The notes below the pieces were generated by a model. The model did not search any database and was not told the origin of the DNA. It saw only the letters and a program-made list of their open reading frames with translations. Positions 1 to 10,903 of a stretch of DNA of 64,000 nucleotides are shown in pieces. The stretch's first letter is position 1; each line of letters opens with the position of its first letter. Source of the DNA: Cannabis sativa (Eukaryota; Streptophyta; Magnoliopsida; Rosales; Cannabaceae); contig NC_083604.1 of the NCBI RefSeq assembly GCF_029168945.1, positions 48,479,686 through 48,543,685 of the forward strand, read 5' to 3'. The position numbers were made by a program, and so were the translations under genes.

Positions 1-743
1 TAAATGGTGTTTAGTGATCTAATAATTAGTCAGTTAAACAAGAGCTCATCCATTTACTTCTATTTGCTAAGCTCGAAGGGAATCATCACTTGACTTCTAT
101 ACACCAGTAGAAGCTATAGATTCCATATTTATGTTCAGCACTCCCACTCAATCATACAATCATGTTCCCAAAATATACGTATCACCCTGACCCAAAAGTA
201 GGCTTAACTAATAAATCTAAGAACATGAATAGCACTCCTGAGTTGAGCCTAAGCATATCAGGATTTAGATTCTTTTAATCTTAAGATCAACTACTGATAT
301 TGACTTGGAAAGATATGTGTAACGGTAAGTTTGTAATATCTTAACTTAGTTGCAATATCGGTCCAGTCCAATGGATACCCCATACATTCGAAACTAGTAT
401 ACTTTACTAATGTCCTGGAAAGAACATAACACTTACTCCAAGTGTAAGTATACATCATCACTGATTATCACATTAGTGTAAATCCAATAACACTGATAAA
501 ACAGGGACGAAAACTTTCGATTCATATGATTACAATCACATTCCACTGTGTTGACGATACTGTAATTGTGAATAAACATATGATCTGGATTTAACTGATT
601 TTGTGTGTATGAATGTAATAAACATATCAAACATATTAAACCATTAGCATGTAAAATTCATGCAAACATCAATCACTTCAAATTTCTTATATTGATAACT
701 AATTAGATTGTAAAGAGTTTTATTTAGGGCATAAAACCCAACA
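1..743 (-). mobile_element. Partial LTR of a copia-type retrotransposon
   Basis: This stretch is nearly identical to the right-hand parts of the LTRs at 5305-6040 and 13457-14191. It ends in the same GGGCATAAAACCCAACA terminus at 743. The terminus is the reverse complement of a TGTTGGG LTR start, so the element reads on the minus strand. The rest lies left of the window. It abuts Athila gag sequence at 744, so this copia element inserted into the Athila element. The short ORFs inside are chance ORFs repeated in every LTR copy. Confidence 0.85.
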
Positions 744-1086
744 TATAATCTCTCAAGCTGAGGCCATTTGCTTGATCGTCGACGGCACCTCCATTATTAC
801 CGTTGTTACCTCCACTATTAGCAGCATTAGTGGTATCAGCTATGATTTCTGTTGTTTCAGCAGTTGCTGAAACTCTCTCTTGCCTCTTGTTCCTTCTGTT
901 TCTCCTACAAGTCTTCTCGATTTCTGGATCAACAGGTAATATGGCTCCCTGTCCTTAACGACGCATACACCTAAAATTCTTGAAATAGATAGAGACAATA
1001 TTGCAAGAAACAGATTAGAAATTAGCAAGAAAAATAAACCAAAGTAGAATTTAATATAATTTTATGTAATATCAATCTTTATACAA
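744..1086 (-). pseudogene. Athila-type gypsy leader and gag N-terminus, truncated
   Basis: On the minus strand, downstream of the primer site, a frame opens after a TAA near 948. It reads PVDPEIEKTCRRNRR, then an Asn/Gly-rich stretch and ends with SLRDY at the left edge, where the copia LTR begins. The DPEIE...RR pattern at the start of gag is what I recall for Athila/Tat gypsy elements. No ATG was found at the start of this frame, so translation start is unclear. The remaining gag and pol would lie left of the window, beyond the inserted copia element. Confidence 0.55.
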
Positions 1087-1105
1087 TTCCCCGGCAACGG
1101 CGCCA
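1087..1105 (-). other. Primer binding site, tRNA-Asp type
   Basis: The plus strand shows CCCCGGCAACGGCGCCA, the 3' end of plant tRNA-Asp including CCA. On the minus strand this is a perfect minus-strand primer site lying 6 nt inside the LTR end at 1112. A tRNA-Asp primer site is characteristic of the Athila lineage of Ty3/gypsy elements. Confidence 0.85.
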
Positions 1106-1111
1106 AAAACT

Positions 1112-2354
1112 TGTTACGAAAACTGTAAAACAGTACGCAAGTACAAGTAATCAAGTAGTAAACTCACGCAAGTGAGGTCGAACCACAGGGGATTGGATTG
1201 ATTACCACTAAACTATACTTATGATTCTATTCGGCAAATCAATAATTTTCAATATTTTAACATAATAAAAGTAATTCAAGAAACTTAAAGAAACAAGTAA
1301 ATATTAATCAAGATGAGAAGATAGGGAAGAGAATCCTGTTGTTTGTTACCCAATTGTTAATGCCTAATTGCTAACCTTTTCTTGACTTGAATGACAGATT
1401 ATAAATTTAACCTAACTCTTTTCAGATCTTTTAGGTTCTAAACCACATGTTCTCTAATTTATCTCTTAGTTAAACTCAAATGTAATCAGCATTAAGTAAT
1501 AATCTAAGTGACACATAGGTCATGCAAATACTCTCGTTTCACATAGAACCTCGATTATCCAATTTTAGCATTCTCAATTCTCACTTTTTCAGATTTTGAA
1601 TTGAGATCATAGAACATGTAGAAGGTGATCAAGCTTACACATGGAATTAAACACAAATATAAATAATTTCACAAATCAAGATTGAAGGAATGGCAATTAA
1701 TCATTAATTAGGCAAAACTTTAGACGACATTCATCATCCTCCCTAAATGGGAAATTTAGCTCATAAAAATAATATAAACATCCATGATTAATTCTGAAAC
1801 AAGAATAGACATAAAAGACAAATAGAGGGTAAAAGAAAGAAACTAGATGGTGATATCGCGACGGGTCTTCAAGATTGCTTCCTCTCCTCTTTCATTCACT
1901 TTTTGGGTCACTTTTGTGCTTGCTTTGGCCTTCTGAATCGTATCCCTTATATAGGAATGAGAGGTGTGCCTCTAATTGGGAAGAAATCAGAAGTAGGTCA
2001 AAAATCTCGTTTTCTGTACCTGGTCGCAACCCACTTAAAGGCTGGTCGCGACCACAGGCAAAACTCAAAAAACCGAGTTTTTGCCAAATCCCCAAGTCGC
2101 AACCATAGTCGCGACCATGAAAAAGGGTCGAGACTAGGCTTCAAGCTGGTCGCGACTACTGACTCCCCTTGAGCAGCTTTGGCCGATTTTTCACCAGTTT
2201 GTCCCGTCTTTTTGTCAATTGACTGAATTTGAACTCTAATGCCCCGGGAACCTAAAACAAGGAAAATCAAGCGTAAAATCGCTCCAAAAGACAAAAATAA
2301 TCGAGAAAGTTCTTATCTATTAAACTCGAGACATAGGCTAAAAATAGCCTAACA
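1112..2354 (-). mobile_element. Athila-type Ty3/gypsy LTR (5' LTR of a minus-strand element)
   Basis: The 1,243-bp repeat begins TGTTACG and ends CCTAACA, giving TG...CA ends with a TGTTA/TAACA inverted terminus. It is followed on the minus strand by the tRNA-Asp primer site. Near the right end a short palindromic stretch GGCTAAAAATAGCC is typical of this LTR class. Between 2025 and 2160 the motif GGTCGCGACC or near variants recurs several times. The right flank at 2355 is Cassandra sequence, so this element sits inside a Cassandra LTR. Short ORFs here on both strands have no coding signature. Confidence 0.75.
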
Positions 2355-2572
2355 GTAGTCCATCACGAAAGAACACCACAATTAAGATGGGTGACCTCCT
2401 GGTAAGCTTTCCCAGGAAGTGTGCGAGTGAGAACAAAGCATGTTGGAAACACTCTTATTGGTTTGTAGGGTGTGTCATCATTCCAAGAAAAACCAGAGTG
2501 ACATACTCGTGTAGAAGAGCCATTATTCTGTAGGTGTAAGGGCCAAGGGAGGCTTGAAGCAAGATCGTTACA
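2355..2572 (+). mobile_element. Cassandra TRIM LTR fragment with 5S-like segment
   Basis: Matches the right part of the complete Cassandra LTR at 15171-15552, ending GATCGTTACA. It carries the 5S-rRNA-like sequence with the C-box region GATGGGTGACCTCCTGG, but about 30 nt between the A-box side and the C box are missing compared with the other copies. The left part of the LTR was separated by the Athila insertion and lies outside the window. Confidence 0.75.
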
Positions 2573-2697
2573 AAAAATTGTATCAAAGCCTTAACCCAGC
2601 TGGATGTGTGGTCGACGAGGACGTCGAACCCCGTAAGGTGGGTGATTGTGTGACAATTAGTAGTCCCGTTATCCGTAAGGGGAAGCACCGGGTAAGC
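2573..2697 (+). mobile_element. Cassandra internal region with decayed tRNA-Met primer site
   Basis: Starts with a degraded primer site at 2578-2590 (TTGTATCAAAGCC against TGGTATCAGAGCC), then a short non-coding internal stretch with the GGTCGACGAGGACGTCGAACC palindrome-like sequence, then the purine-rich run before the next LTR at 2698. Cassandra elements are non-coding TRIMs, so no protein is expected. Confidence 0.7.
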
Positions 2698-2850
2698 TGT
2701 GTAATCCCACATCACTTGAAGAAAGTAAAGTGTGATGATTTTCAACTGTGTAGGTATGAGACTACATAGTTGGGGAGGGCTTAAATGGATTGATTGATAC
2801 TACCTATATCAAGGTGCATCATATTTTTTGGTAGCCCATCATGAAAGAAC
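2698..2850 (+). mobile_element. Cassandra LTR, left part, split by the copia insertion
   Basis: Starts TGTGTAATCCCACATC like the complete LTR at 15171 and runs to ...GCCCATCATGAAAGAAC, where the copia element begins. The right part resumes at 14192-14419. The last five bases, AGAAC, are repeated at 14192-14196 as the target-site duplication. The split falls inside the 5S-like segment. Confidence 0.8.
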
Positions 2851-3955
2851 TGTTGGATTATTATTTTACCAGGATCTTAGATCTACTCACAAGTATGTTG
2901 TTTAAACACCCTAAATATGAACTTTCTAAAACGATAAATTAAACACATATAAAGTTAAGAAAACCTTACATTGATGCAGCGGAATTAATGTCTCCTTCCG
3001 CTAAGATCTCTAACCCTTGTATCCTTTCTGTAGCAGAGTATAATTAAGATCTGAGCCCGAATGTCCTTCTTCTTCAAGTTTGATCCTTCACAGTCTTCCA
3101 ATCTATGATTGAGTTACTGCTTGTTGTGTGTGGGCACTTACTCTTTCACTAGGGTCACGAAATTGATGAAGGGAAAAGAGAATAGGGATTTCGGCCAGGT
3201 ATAGAAAGTGGGGAAGGCTCAGTTTTTCTGAAGAGAGAAATTTCTGTCAGAAAGCTTATGAAAGCATGTGTTGTGACTGAGCCATCACTTTTTATTTATA
3301 GGCAACTACTAGGTTTAGGTTAGGAATTATTTGGCATTAAAATAATGAAAATATTAATTTGAAAAACCTCATTAAGTGGCCGGCCATGGTGTTGTAGTGG
3401 GCCTCACTTGATTTTGCAGTTTTATCAAATTTTAAATCTATTTTCTCAAAAACGCCAATTTTCCAATTCTAACCTTTTAAATGCCAAAACTAATTATTTA
3501 GTAACTAAAATAGATTATTAAATAATATTGTCATTTAATTTAATTATTAATTAGACATATAAAGTCCATTAATAAATAAATAAACCTAGAAACTCTTTTC
3601 TTTACAATTTCACCTCTGCTTAGTGAAAATTCATAAAATTAGACATAGTCTAACTTTAGAATTATAATTGATCAATCACGAATCAATTAATGAGTCTTAC
3701 AAGCATAATATTCTCAACTAGAATGGGGACCATGGATCTATATGCTGAGCTTCCAATAAGTGAACCAAATTTACCAAGTAAATTCCTACTTAGGAATGTC
3801 AGTCGGGCCCGGCCCGGCCCGGCCCGGCCCGCCACAAACCCGGCCCGGCCCGACATCACTTTGGCCCGGCCCGGCCCGGCCCGGCCCGACTCCTTCTTTT
3901 GGCCTAGCGGGTCAAGCCCGGCCCGAGATAATTGGGTCGGGTTAGGCCCGACCCG

Positions 3956-3981
3956 TTTTTTTTTTTTTTTTTTTTTTTTTT
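3956..3981. repeat. Poly-T tract (26 T)
   Basis: An uninterrupted run of T just inside the left GGCCCG-repeat end of the hAT-like element. It may be a retroposition scar or a slippage tract. Confidence 0.9.
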
Positions 3982-4216
3982 GCATCTAGGAAACTCTGTC
4001 ACCCTCCCAACTTTTTTTCAAAATACAACAACGAATCCGTCCAAAAGAAAACATACTCTCTACTCTTGACCAAAGAAACCAATCATATTTTGACAACTCT
4101 CCCTACTCTTGACCTATTGTACTGTACTACTTTCAATACCATATACCAACATTCATAAACAACAGCAACCATATATATCTGGTTGTGGGCATCATAAAAA
4201 GGACATACCCCATACT

Positions 4217-4217
<1 letters not shown>

Positions 4218-4254
<37 letters not shown>

Positions 4255-4262
4255 GAGAGAGT
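4218..4262. repeat. (GA)n microsatellite in the hAT-like element
   Basis: An almost pure GA dinucleotide run. The ORFs overlapping it on both strands encode only Arg-Glu or Ser-Leu repeats and are not genes. GA tracts are common in plant 5' regions, consistent with a captured promoter. Confidence 0.9.
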
Positions 4263-4283
4263 ATGTTTTCTTTTGTGTGGTGG

Positions 4284-4310
4284 TGCATGCATGAGAAACG
4301 CACACGTGTC
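4284..4310. promoter_or_regulatory. RY-like and G-box/ABRE-like motifs in captured DNA
   Basis: TGCATGCATG (4284-4293) matches the RY element core and ACACGTGTC (4302-4310) contains a perfect CACGTG G-box. Both lie within 30 bp of each other in the middle of the hAT-like element, followed about 500 bp later by a UTR-like stretch with a consensus-like donor (AAGGTGAGAG near 4835). This suggests a captured host promoter and 5' UTR; function is inferred only. Confidence 0.4.
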
Positions 4311-6040
4311 ACAGATGTACCTATAGACGTGTGTGTTGGGTTGGGACTGACTGCACATTATAGATAAACAGCAATCATGAAAAGAAAGAAGAGAGAAAAA
4401 GGAAAAATTAAAATAAAAGATTACATCTTTTTTGTATCTGCATCTATATATATACAAATTTTTTATCTTATTTATTTTGTTGTTGTTGATGATGAGTAAA
4501 ATATGTGTGTCCAATATTATTATTAATTTTTATATAATATATATGATATACTATACATATAGCAGATAATTATTTTCTCAGAGAGGTTCTTTTGTTGGTA
4601 ATTTCATAAAAATTACTATATATCCATTATTATATATAGATATAGATGTGGTAGATGTAGTATTTTCTCATAAATTATTTGAGTCCAAGTTATATGTACG
4701 TACACAAAGTGGTGGTCAGCCATCAATGCCCACCACTCCAGATCTAAAACAAACCACAAAATCCCCAAATACCCAACACAGATCAAGTTCTTCCAAAGCT
4801 TGGGCTCTGTCGTCGGAGAGAGAGAGAAGTCGAAGGTGAGAGTCTGAGATTTAGGGATTTTTTTAGAATTTGGGATTTTTTTTTAGGGTTTTAGATTTTT
4901 TTTTTTTAATATTTAAAACCGGGCCGGGCCGGGCCCGACCCGAAATAATATATACCGGCCGGCCGGCCGGCTGGGAGCCCGATAAGAGCCCGAATAATTC
5001 GGGCCACGGTCGGCCCGTCGGGCCGGGGGCCCGGCCCGGCCCGCGAAAATAGCCCAGATTGACATTCCTATTCCTACTTATTAATTCTTCGTTGAATCCA
5101 CTCTTACAACTTAGAATTGCACTCTCAGACTTATATAGAGCATATTGTATGTTCCACGATATCAATATGCTATCTCATTTAACCATTGTTATAATCTTAT
5201 TAAGATTTTAAGATCCTCTATATAGATGATCTACATCGAGATGGGATTTCTTTACCGTTCTCACCCCCTCAATGTATTTTGCCCCTTAAAACACTTAGCT
5301 ACCTGTAAATGGTGTTTAGTGATCTAATAATTAGTCAGTTAAACAAGAGCTCATCCATTTATTTCTATTCGCTAAGCTCGAAGGGAATCATCACTTGACT
5401 TCTATACACCAGTAGAAGCTATAGATTCCATATTTATGTTCAGCACTCCCACTCAATCATACTATCATCTTCCCAAAATATACGTATCACCCTGACCCAA
5501 AAGTAGGCTTAACTAATAAATCTAAGAACATGAATAGCACTCCTGAGTTGAGCCTAAGCATATCAGGATTTAGATTCTTTTAATCTTAAGATCAACTACT
5601 GATATTGACTTGGAAAGATATGTATAACGGTAAGTTTGTAATATCTTAACTTAGTTGCAATATCGGTCCAGTCCAATGTATACTCCATACATTCGAAACT
5701 AGTATACTTTACTAATGTCCTGGAAAGAACATAACACTTACTCCAAGTGTAAGTATACATCATCGCTGATTATCACATTAGTGTAAATCCAATAACACTG
5801 ATGAAACAGGGACCAAATCTTTTGATACATATGATCACAATCACATTCCACTGTGTTGACGATACTGTAATTGTGAATAAACATATGATCTGGATTTAAC
5901 TGATTTTGTGTGTGTGAATGTAATAAACATATTAAAACCATTAGCATGTAGAATTCATGCAAACATCAATCACTTCAAATTTCTTATATTGATAACTAAT
6001 CAGATTGTAAAGAGTTTTATTTAGGGCATAAAACCCAACA

Positions 6041-7853
6041 AACTGCCACTTGCACTAATATAAAACAAACTGCGCAAATAGGTCAATCTGATGTCTTGAT
6101 CTTCAGATCAAGTGTAGTATATTTGAATCCACCCAAACTTCTGGAAACTAGTTCATAAAAACTCTTATGAAACATCCTTTACTATATGCTTTACTCATCA
6201 AGGGATACTGAAATCTTTACTGTTTAAAAGTACATCTGAATAAACAGAAGACATATCTCTCATATATAATACAGTGTAGACTTTTCTTCAGTGATATAAC
6301 TTTCTGGTATTTTCGAATTGACAAAGTTATAATTCTTCTCTGGTAGAGCTTGAATTATTATTCAATAATTCCTCCACCCCCAAAGTAAGCACCATCTCAT
6401 AGAAATTTCGAAATTAGATGGTGAGATACAAGGACAACTGATACACAGTTCCTTAATATCTAACATATAGATCACTTTCATAAATCTTTCTTGAATATCT
6501 TCTAATGTTCCCTATTTGATTACATCTCAGATAGCTCCCACTCAATAGCAGATGTCTGGTTAAATAATACTTTTAACCTCTTATTGTTTAGAGAGTTATC
6601 CAGTTGTGACTTTTGTATTAGTCTTAAAACTTTAAGTTAAGACTAAGTCATCAGCATAGCAGACTAGTATTTGAAGTGAAAAATACATGCCAGAGATAAA
6701 GTAATCAAAAGTAAGATACCATAAAATTTCATGAGGATCAAGAATTCTAGGTTCAAGTCATTCGAATTGACTGAACTAGAGTTCTTTATCTTATTCTCAT
6801 AATTCTGATAAGCTATTCCTATCCATGTGAATGGTTAGATTCGCTTTTCAGTAGTGTTCTTAAGTACCTATCACAATTATCAACCTAATAAAGATGGGTA
6901 TAGAGCTTTAAAATTCTCCCACTCAATTAAGGTAGTGTGGAACTTTAACAAAGAACTTTCAAAGGTATCAAACTTTTACTTACAACAGTAAAAACGAAAT
7001 GGAACATACAATCAAGATCAAGAATTTATATTGATAATAGCTGACTCATTATATTACTTCCATGTTTAAATAAGGTATGTGTTACATAGGGAATTGTGGA
7101 ATAGGCTCCACCCCTAAGAATATACATATAGGGTACTTGTGGATAGCCTCCACCCCTAAGTATATAGAGATTATGATCCACCTCTAAAGGTTGTAAAGAT
7201 CATTATTCTCTAAGTGTGATAGAGTTTATGTGGAGTTGAATACTATCCAGAGTACATTAGATATAAAAGATCGTTGAACTGCATAGTTTTCTTAACTTTT
7301 CTCCACCCCTATCAGATCAAAAGATCCTTTTATTAAACAAATTCTTAATAATTGTATTAGAATTAACCATTATTAATAAACATAGAATTAGTTTCTAGTG
7401 TTTATTTAATATAACTCTATGAAGAGTTGTAAATATTATAGAATTTGCATCAATAATAAAAACACTTACACATACAAACATACAAATATAATGTGGTAAT
7501 AATTGATGAAGATAAATTAAATGAAGCTCAATCTCATAATTTGCAATATTGAATTTCGAAAATAAAAGAATACTTTATTAATAAAATAAAAAAAATGTAT
7601 TGCAACAATATGAGAGAAACAGGAATAAATATCCCTTACTAAAATTTGAAATCCAAATTGTCTTTAAACTAAAACAATTAATTCAAAAATAATTGAAGAG
7701 CTTCATCTTCATCTGGACGATTTCACCCTTTGGTCCAGCTTTCTGATCCAACTCATCTGAGTTCAAGTAGCTTGGCCTATAAGAAGAAGAAAACAAATAA
7801 ACAAAGTTAGTCCAGAATCATAAATCCAATTGGATAACAATTCACTAAAACTC
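6041..7853 (-). other. Non-coding internal region between gag and 3' LTR
   Basis: AT-rich and full of stops in all frames. It starts at the polypurine tract next to the LTR. Short recurring CCACCCCTA motifs are seen near 7105, 7148 and 7310. The left part is recognisably similar to 51892-53770 in the related element. This is where pol would be expected; none of its motifs can be found. Confidence 0.6.
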
Positions 7854-8720
7854 TTAAAGTTTATAAATAGAAATACCTTGTCTCTTTGCAAGAAGTTTAG
7901 GACACTGGGGTTTCCAATGACCTTTCTCATTGCAGTAGAAACACTTTCCTTTAAGTGTAGCATCACCAGAAGGAACAACCTTTTTTTTCTTCATGGCTTT
8001 TGTTCGCTTCTTGGTGTTCTTCCACTTCTTCTTCGATTTGGGCTTCGAAGCAGAGGCAACATTTGCTTCAGGTTTCATCGTCCCATTACCATTCTCAGGA
8101 TTGTGAGGTTTACTCCCTTTCTTCTTGGGTCCTCCAATCAAATTTTCATAAGTTTGAAGGTCATTGACTAATTCATGAAAGTCAATTTCCTTCTTATTCA
8201 TGACATAATTTGATGTGTATGGTAAAAATGCTGGAGTCAGGCTATTCAAGATAAGACTAACTTGAGTAGCACTGTCCATTTCAGCACCATGATCCTGGGC
8301 TTCTTGGAAATAACTTGACATTAGGAGAACATGGTCACGCACGTTTTGATGAGATTCCATCCGTGCATTAATTTACTTCTTAGTCACGTCAAAGCGTGAC
8401 TGAAGTGATGCCTTACCAAATAGCTCATTTAACTTCGTCATAACTTCAGCAGCCTTCTCGGTTTTAGAAAACCGAGCTTTGAGGGTGTCAACCATGCTAG
8501 AAAGCATAAAGTATGGAGCTTTGTCATTTGCTTTCTGCCAACGCTCATACTTTTCTTTCACAGCTTTGGATGCATTATCTCCAGGCACTTCAGGTGACGA
8601 CTCAGTTAAAACAAACAAGGCACTTTCTCCTATGAGAGCAATATTAATGTTCTCATTCCACTTATTAAAGTTAGATCCATTCAGCTTGTTTTCAGTCAAC
8701 AGTGATAACATGGGATTCAT
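7854..8720 (-). pseudogene. Copia gag polyprotein with in-frame stop
   Basis: On the minus strand the frame starts MNPMLSLLTENKLNGSN at 8720, the usual start of copia gag (an LNGSNFNKW motif like the copia gag N-terminal domain). It runs to a TAA at 8373-8375 and continues in the same frame through a Met at 8360 to 7854. The second half has the gag capsid-like helices, a Lys-rich linker and a CX2CX4HX4C zinc knuckle (CFYCNEKGHWKPQC, near 7900-7945), which binds RNA during packaging. Together about 288 codons, near full length for a copia gag. The single stop is the only obvious lesion, so it may be recent, or two shorter proteins may be made. No protease follows. Confidence 0.8.
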
Positions 8721-8898
8721 TTTGATAATACAGGATACTACAAAATGATAGAAATCAACAAATAGAAATTAATAATGGTTTAACACAAAATCAATTCAGA
8801 AATTATAAGCACATAGCGAGTAGGAATGATATGAGAAAATACTTAAAAAAATTCAATCCTAAATAATTTCCAAGGTTTTTCAACAAACTGATATCAGT

Positions 8899-9033
8899 GT
8901 CCCGTTTAGGCGAGAGTCAAAGCTACCATCCATTGAATAGAGTTGTCAGCTCATCTAAAATGTTAAACATTCTAGCAACCTTTTATTCGATCAAGATTGG
9001 AATCCAGCGTTGTCCCGTTTAGGCGAGAGTCAA
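8899..9033. repeat. Repeated GTCCCGTTTAGGCGAGAGTC motif in leader
   Basis: Two copies of a 22-nt motif, at 8899-8920 and 9012-9033, lie about 180 and 290 nt upstream of gag in the sense direction. The related element has two copies at 54711-54730 and 54821-54841 that differ by small indels. A role in genome packaging or dimerisation is possible but only inferred from position and conservation. Confidence 0.6.
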
Positions 9034-10809
9034 GGCTATTCTATCTCATGAGCTTCTACCATTGTTTCGCAATTTGTAAGTCAAATATGGTCGCTACTAT
9101 TAGGGTGATCTATACCATATAAAACACTTACAAACTACTTATCATGCGAGATTAAACGGTGCAAAATTGCTAATGAACGTTCCTCCATTAGGGTGGATTA
9201 CTCACTAAAACAAACGCGGTGTAAAACCCACAATGGAGATCGAATATCTTAATAATAATAAAGCTCATTCTTTAAAATGTATTTTCTTTATTATTCTAAT
9301 AAATAAATTCTCATTAAATTTGAAATTTGAAATTCAAAAATAAGAATTTAATATAATATTTATAAAATTATACTTAGATGGTGATTGAAATAAAATTAAT
9401 TATTTCCATCTTAGTAATAATCTTAAATATAAATATTAAGGAAATTAATTTAAGTTGAATTAAATTAAATAATTAGCAACTTAAAAATTTCCGTTGAGAA
9501 TATGTTTATTGAATTCGAAAATTTAAAGTATATATTAAAAAAATATACAATTTTCGAAAATAATAATAAAAATTAGAAAAGGAATACTTCAAGCAAAAAT
9601 ATCACCTATCTAGATTTTCTTTTGACTAGTTAATTCAATTTCTAATAATATATATATTTTAAATTCATTTATTTTAAATTAATCAATTAAATGAAAAAAT
9701 CATTGATTGAAGTTGGCCCAAGAATTAATTAAAATAAATAATTAATTTACAACTCAATCTATTTTTCAAAATAAATAATTCGAAAAATATTGCATAAATA
9801 AAATGCAATTTTCGAAATTGATTAAGAAAATAAAGAAAAAATATATATTGAAAATTATTTAAATTTAAGTTGAAAAATTAAATTTCAACCCAAAAAATAA
9901 TTTTCTTTCTAATTAAGTGTCATGAAAAAACAATAAATATTTAAGTATCATGATGAAAATCAACTTAGATATTTAGATTTTTCAAGTTAATTAAATGTAT
10001 TAAATTCAAGAAATAATAATTAAGTGTAGAGAAGGCTTAATTATTTATTTCTAGTTTAATACTAGGAAAAATATACTTAATAAAATTGTACCAAAATTAA
10101 TTATTTAAATAATTAATTTCACAAAGTATAATATTTTCCTATTTAAATATTAGAAATAATAAGTAGTCTAAAAATTACTATCTAGAAAATATCTTATTTG
10201 ACTAAGTATCTTTTCAACAAAAATTTGAAAAATATCTAATTTAAGTTATATAGAAAACATCTAAAACTTAAATAATGTCAAATTTAGATTTAATTAAATA
10301 TCAAAAATTAAGTTATAACCATTTAATTTGAAGATATCTTTTTAAGTTAATATTCGAAAAGATATTAACCTAAAAAATATCTAAAATATTCCATTTTAAG
10401 TTAATATTCGAAAAGATATTAACTTAAAAAATATCTTAAGAATCTTTAATAACTAATGCCTAGGATTCCTCAACTTGATTTAAAATTTAAATCAAGAATT
10501 CAAATTTAAGTTAGATAAGAAAAATCAGTTGTTACAACTAATTTATAACTTAAATAGGAATATTTAATTAAATAAGCTCCAGAAAGAATCTAGTTAGTTA
10601 AAATTCTATATTTAATTAAATACAAGAAAAATACAAATAGTTTGTCTAGAAATAATATCTAAACTAAAAGTGTTTTTCTTAAAATTAACTTTAAAATATT
10701 AAAATGAAAATAAATTTCATATATTTTAAAAGTTAATTATGTTGCTAATTCAATTTTATTAGGTCAAACTAATATAATTAACCTAGTATAGTTATTCAAA
10801 TCAGGCAAA

Positions 10810-10903
10810 TGGGCCTTCACAATTGGGGTAATTCATGTGAGGGGGTACTGGGTTCAGTATGTCGTACCCACTTCTATGGCTCCCAACTCTCACACAAGGC
10901 CCA
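10810..10903. other. Conserved nested inverted repeats (candidate structured RNA) in leader
   Basis: Three nested pairings are visible: TGGGCCTT (10810-10817) with AAGGCCCA (10896-10903), GTGAG (10837-10841) with CTCAC (10889-10893), and GGGTAC (10843-10848) with GTACCC (10864-10869). The block is much more GC-rich than its surroundings and is almost unchanged at 56740-56833 in the other element. Confidence 0.55.

Larger units (their letters stand above)
3791..5070. mobile_element. Non-autonomous hAT-like DNA transposon, 1.28 kb
   Basis: Bounded by an 11-bp perfect terminal inverted repeat, TAGGAATGTCA at 3791 and TGACATTCCTA ending at 5070. It is flanked by the 8-bp duplication TTCCTACT (3783-3790 and 5071-5078). 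The undisturbed LTR at 13207-13240 shows the empty site with one copy. An 8-bp duplication and short TIRs point to the hAT superfamily. The subterminal regions are made of GGCCCG/CGGGCC repeats at both ends (3806-3950 and 4918-5045). No transposase is encoded. The middle holds unrelated AT-rich and promoter-like DNA. Confidence 0.85.
2851..6040 (-). repeat. 3' LTR of the gag-only copia element (with hAT insertion)
   Basis: The LTR has TGTTGG...CCCAACA ends. After removing the insertion and one target copy (3791-5078) it is about 1.9 kb, matching the partner LTR at 12294-14191 over its full length with scattered substitutions. On its internal side lies the polypurine tract equivalent, seen as the plus-strand AACTGCCACTT at 6041. 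Confidence 0.85.

Noticed and set aside
1875..2294. Overlapping ORFs of 67-98 codons
   Set aside because: All lie in the Athila LTR, occur on both strands and lack motifs.
3690..3989. Pro/Arg/Ala-rich ORFs on both strands over the GGCCCG repeats
   Set aside because: They are translations of a short GC repeat and poly-T; both strands and several frames are open for the same reason.
4083..4514. 143-codon minus-strand ORF
   Set aside because: It runs through the GA microsatellite (Ser-Leu repeat) and has no domain; it lies within the hAT-like element's non-coding interior.
8880..9040. CRISPR-like spaced repeats
   Set aside because: Only two copies in a plant retrotransposon leader, with no array; conserved as a pair in a related element.
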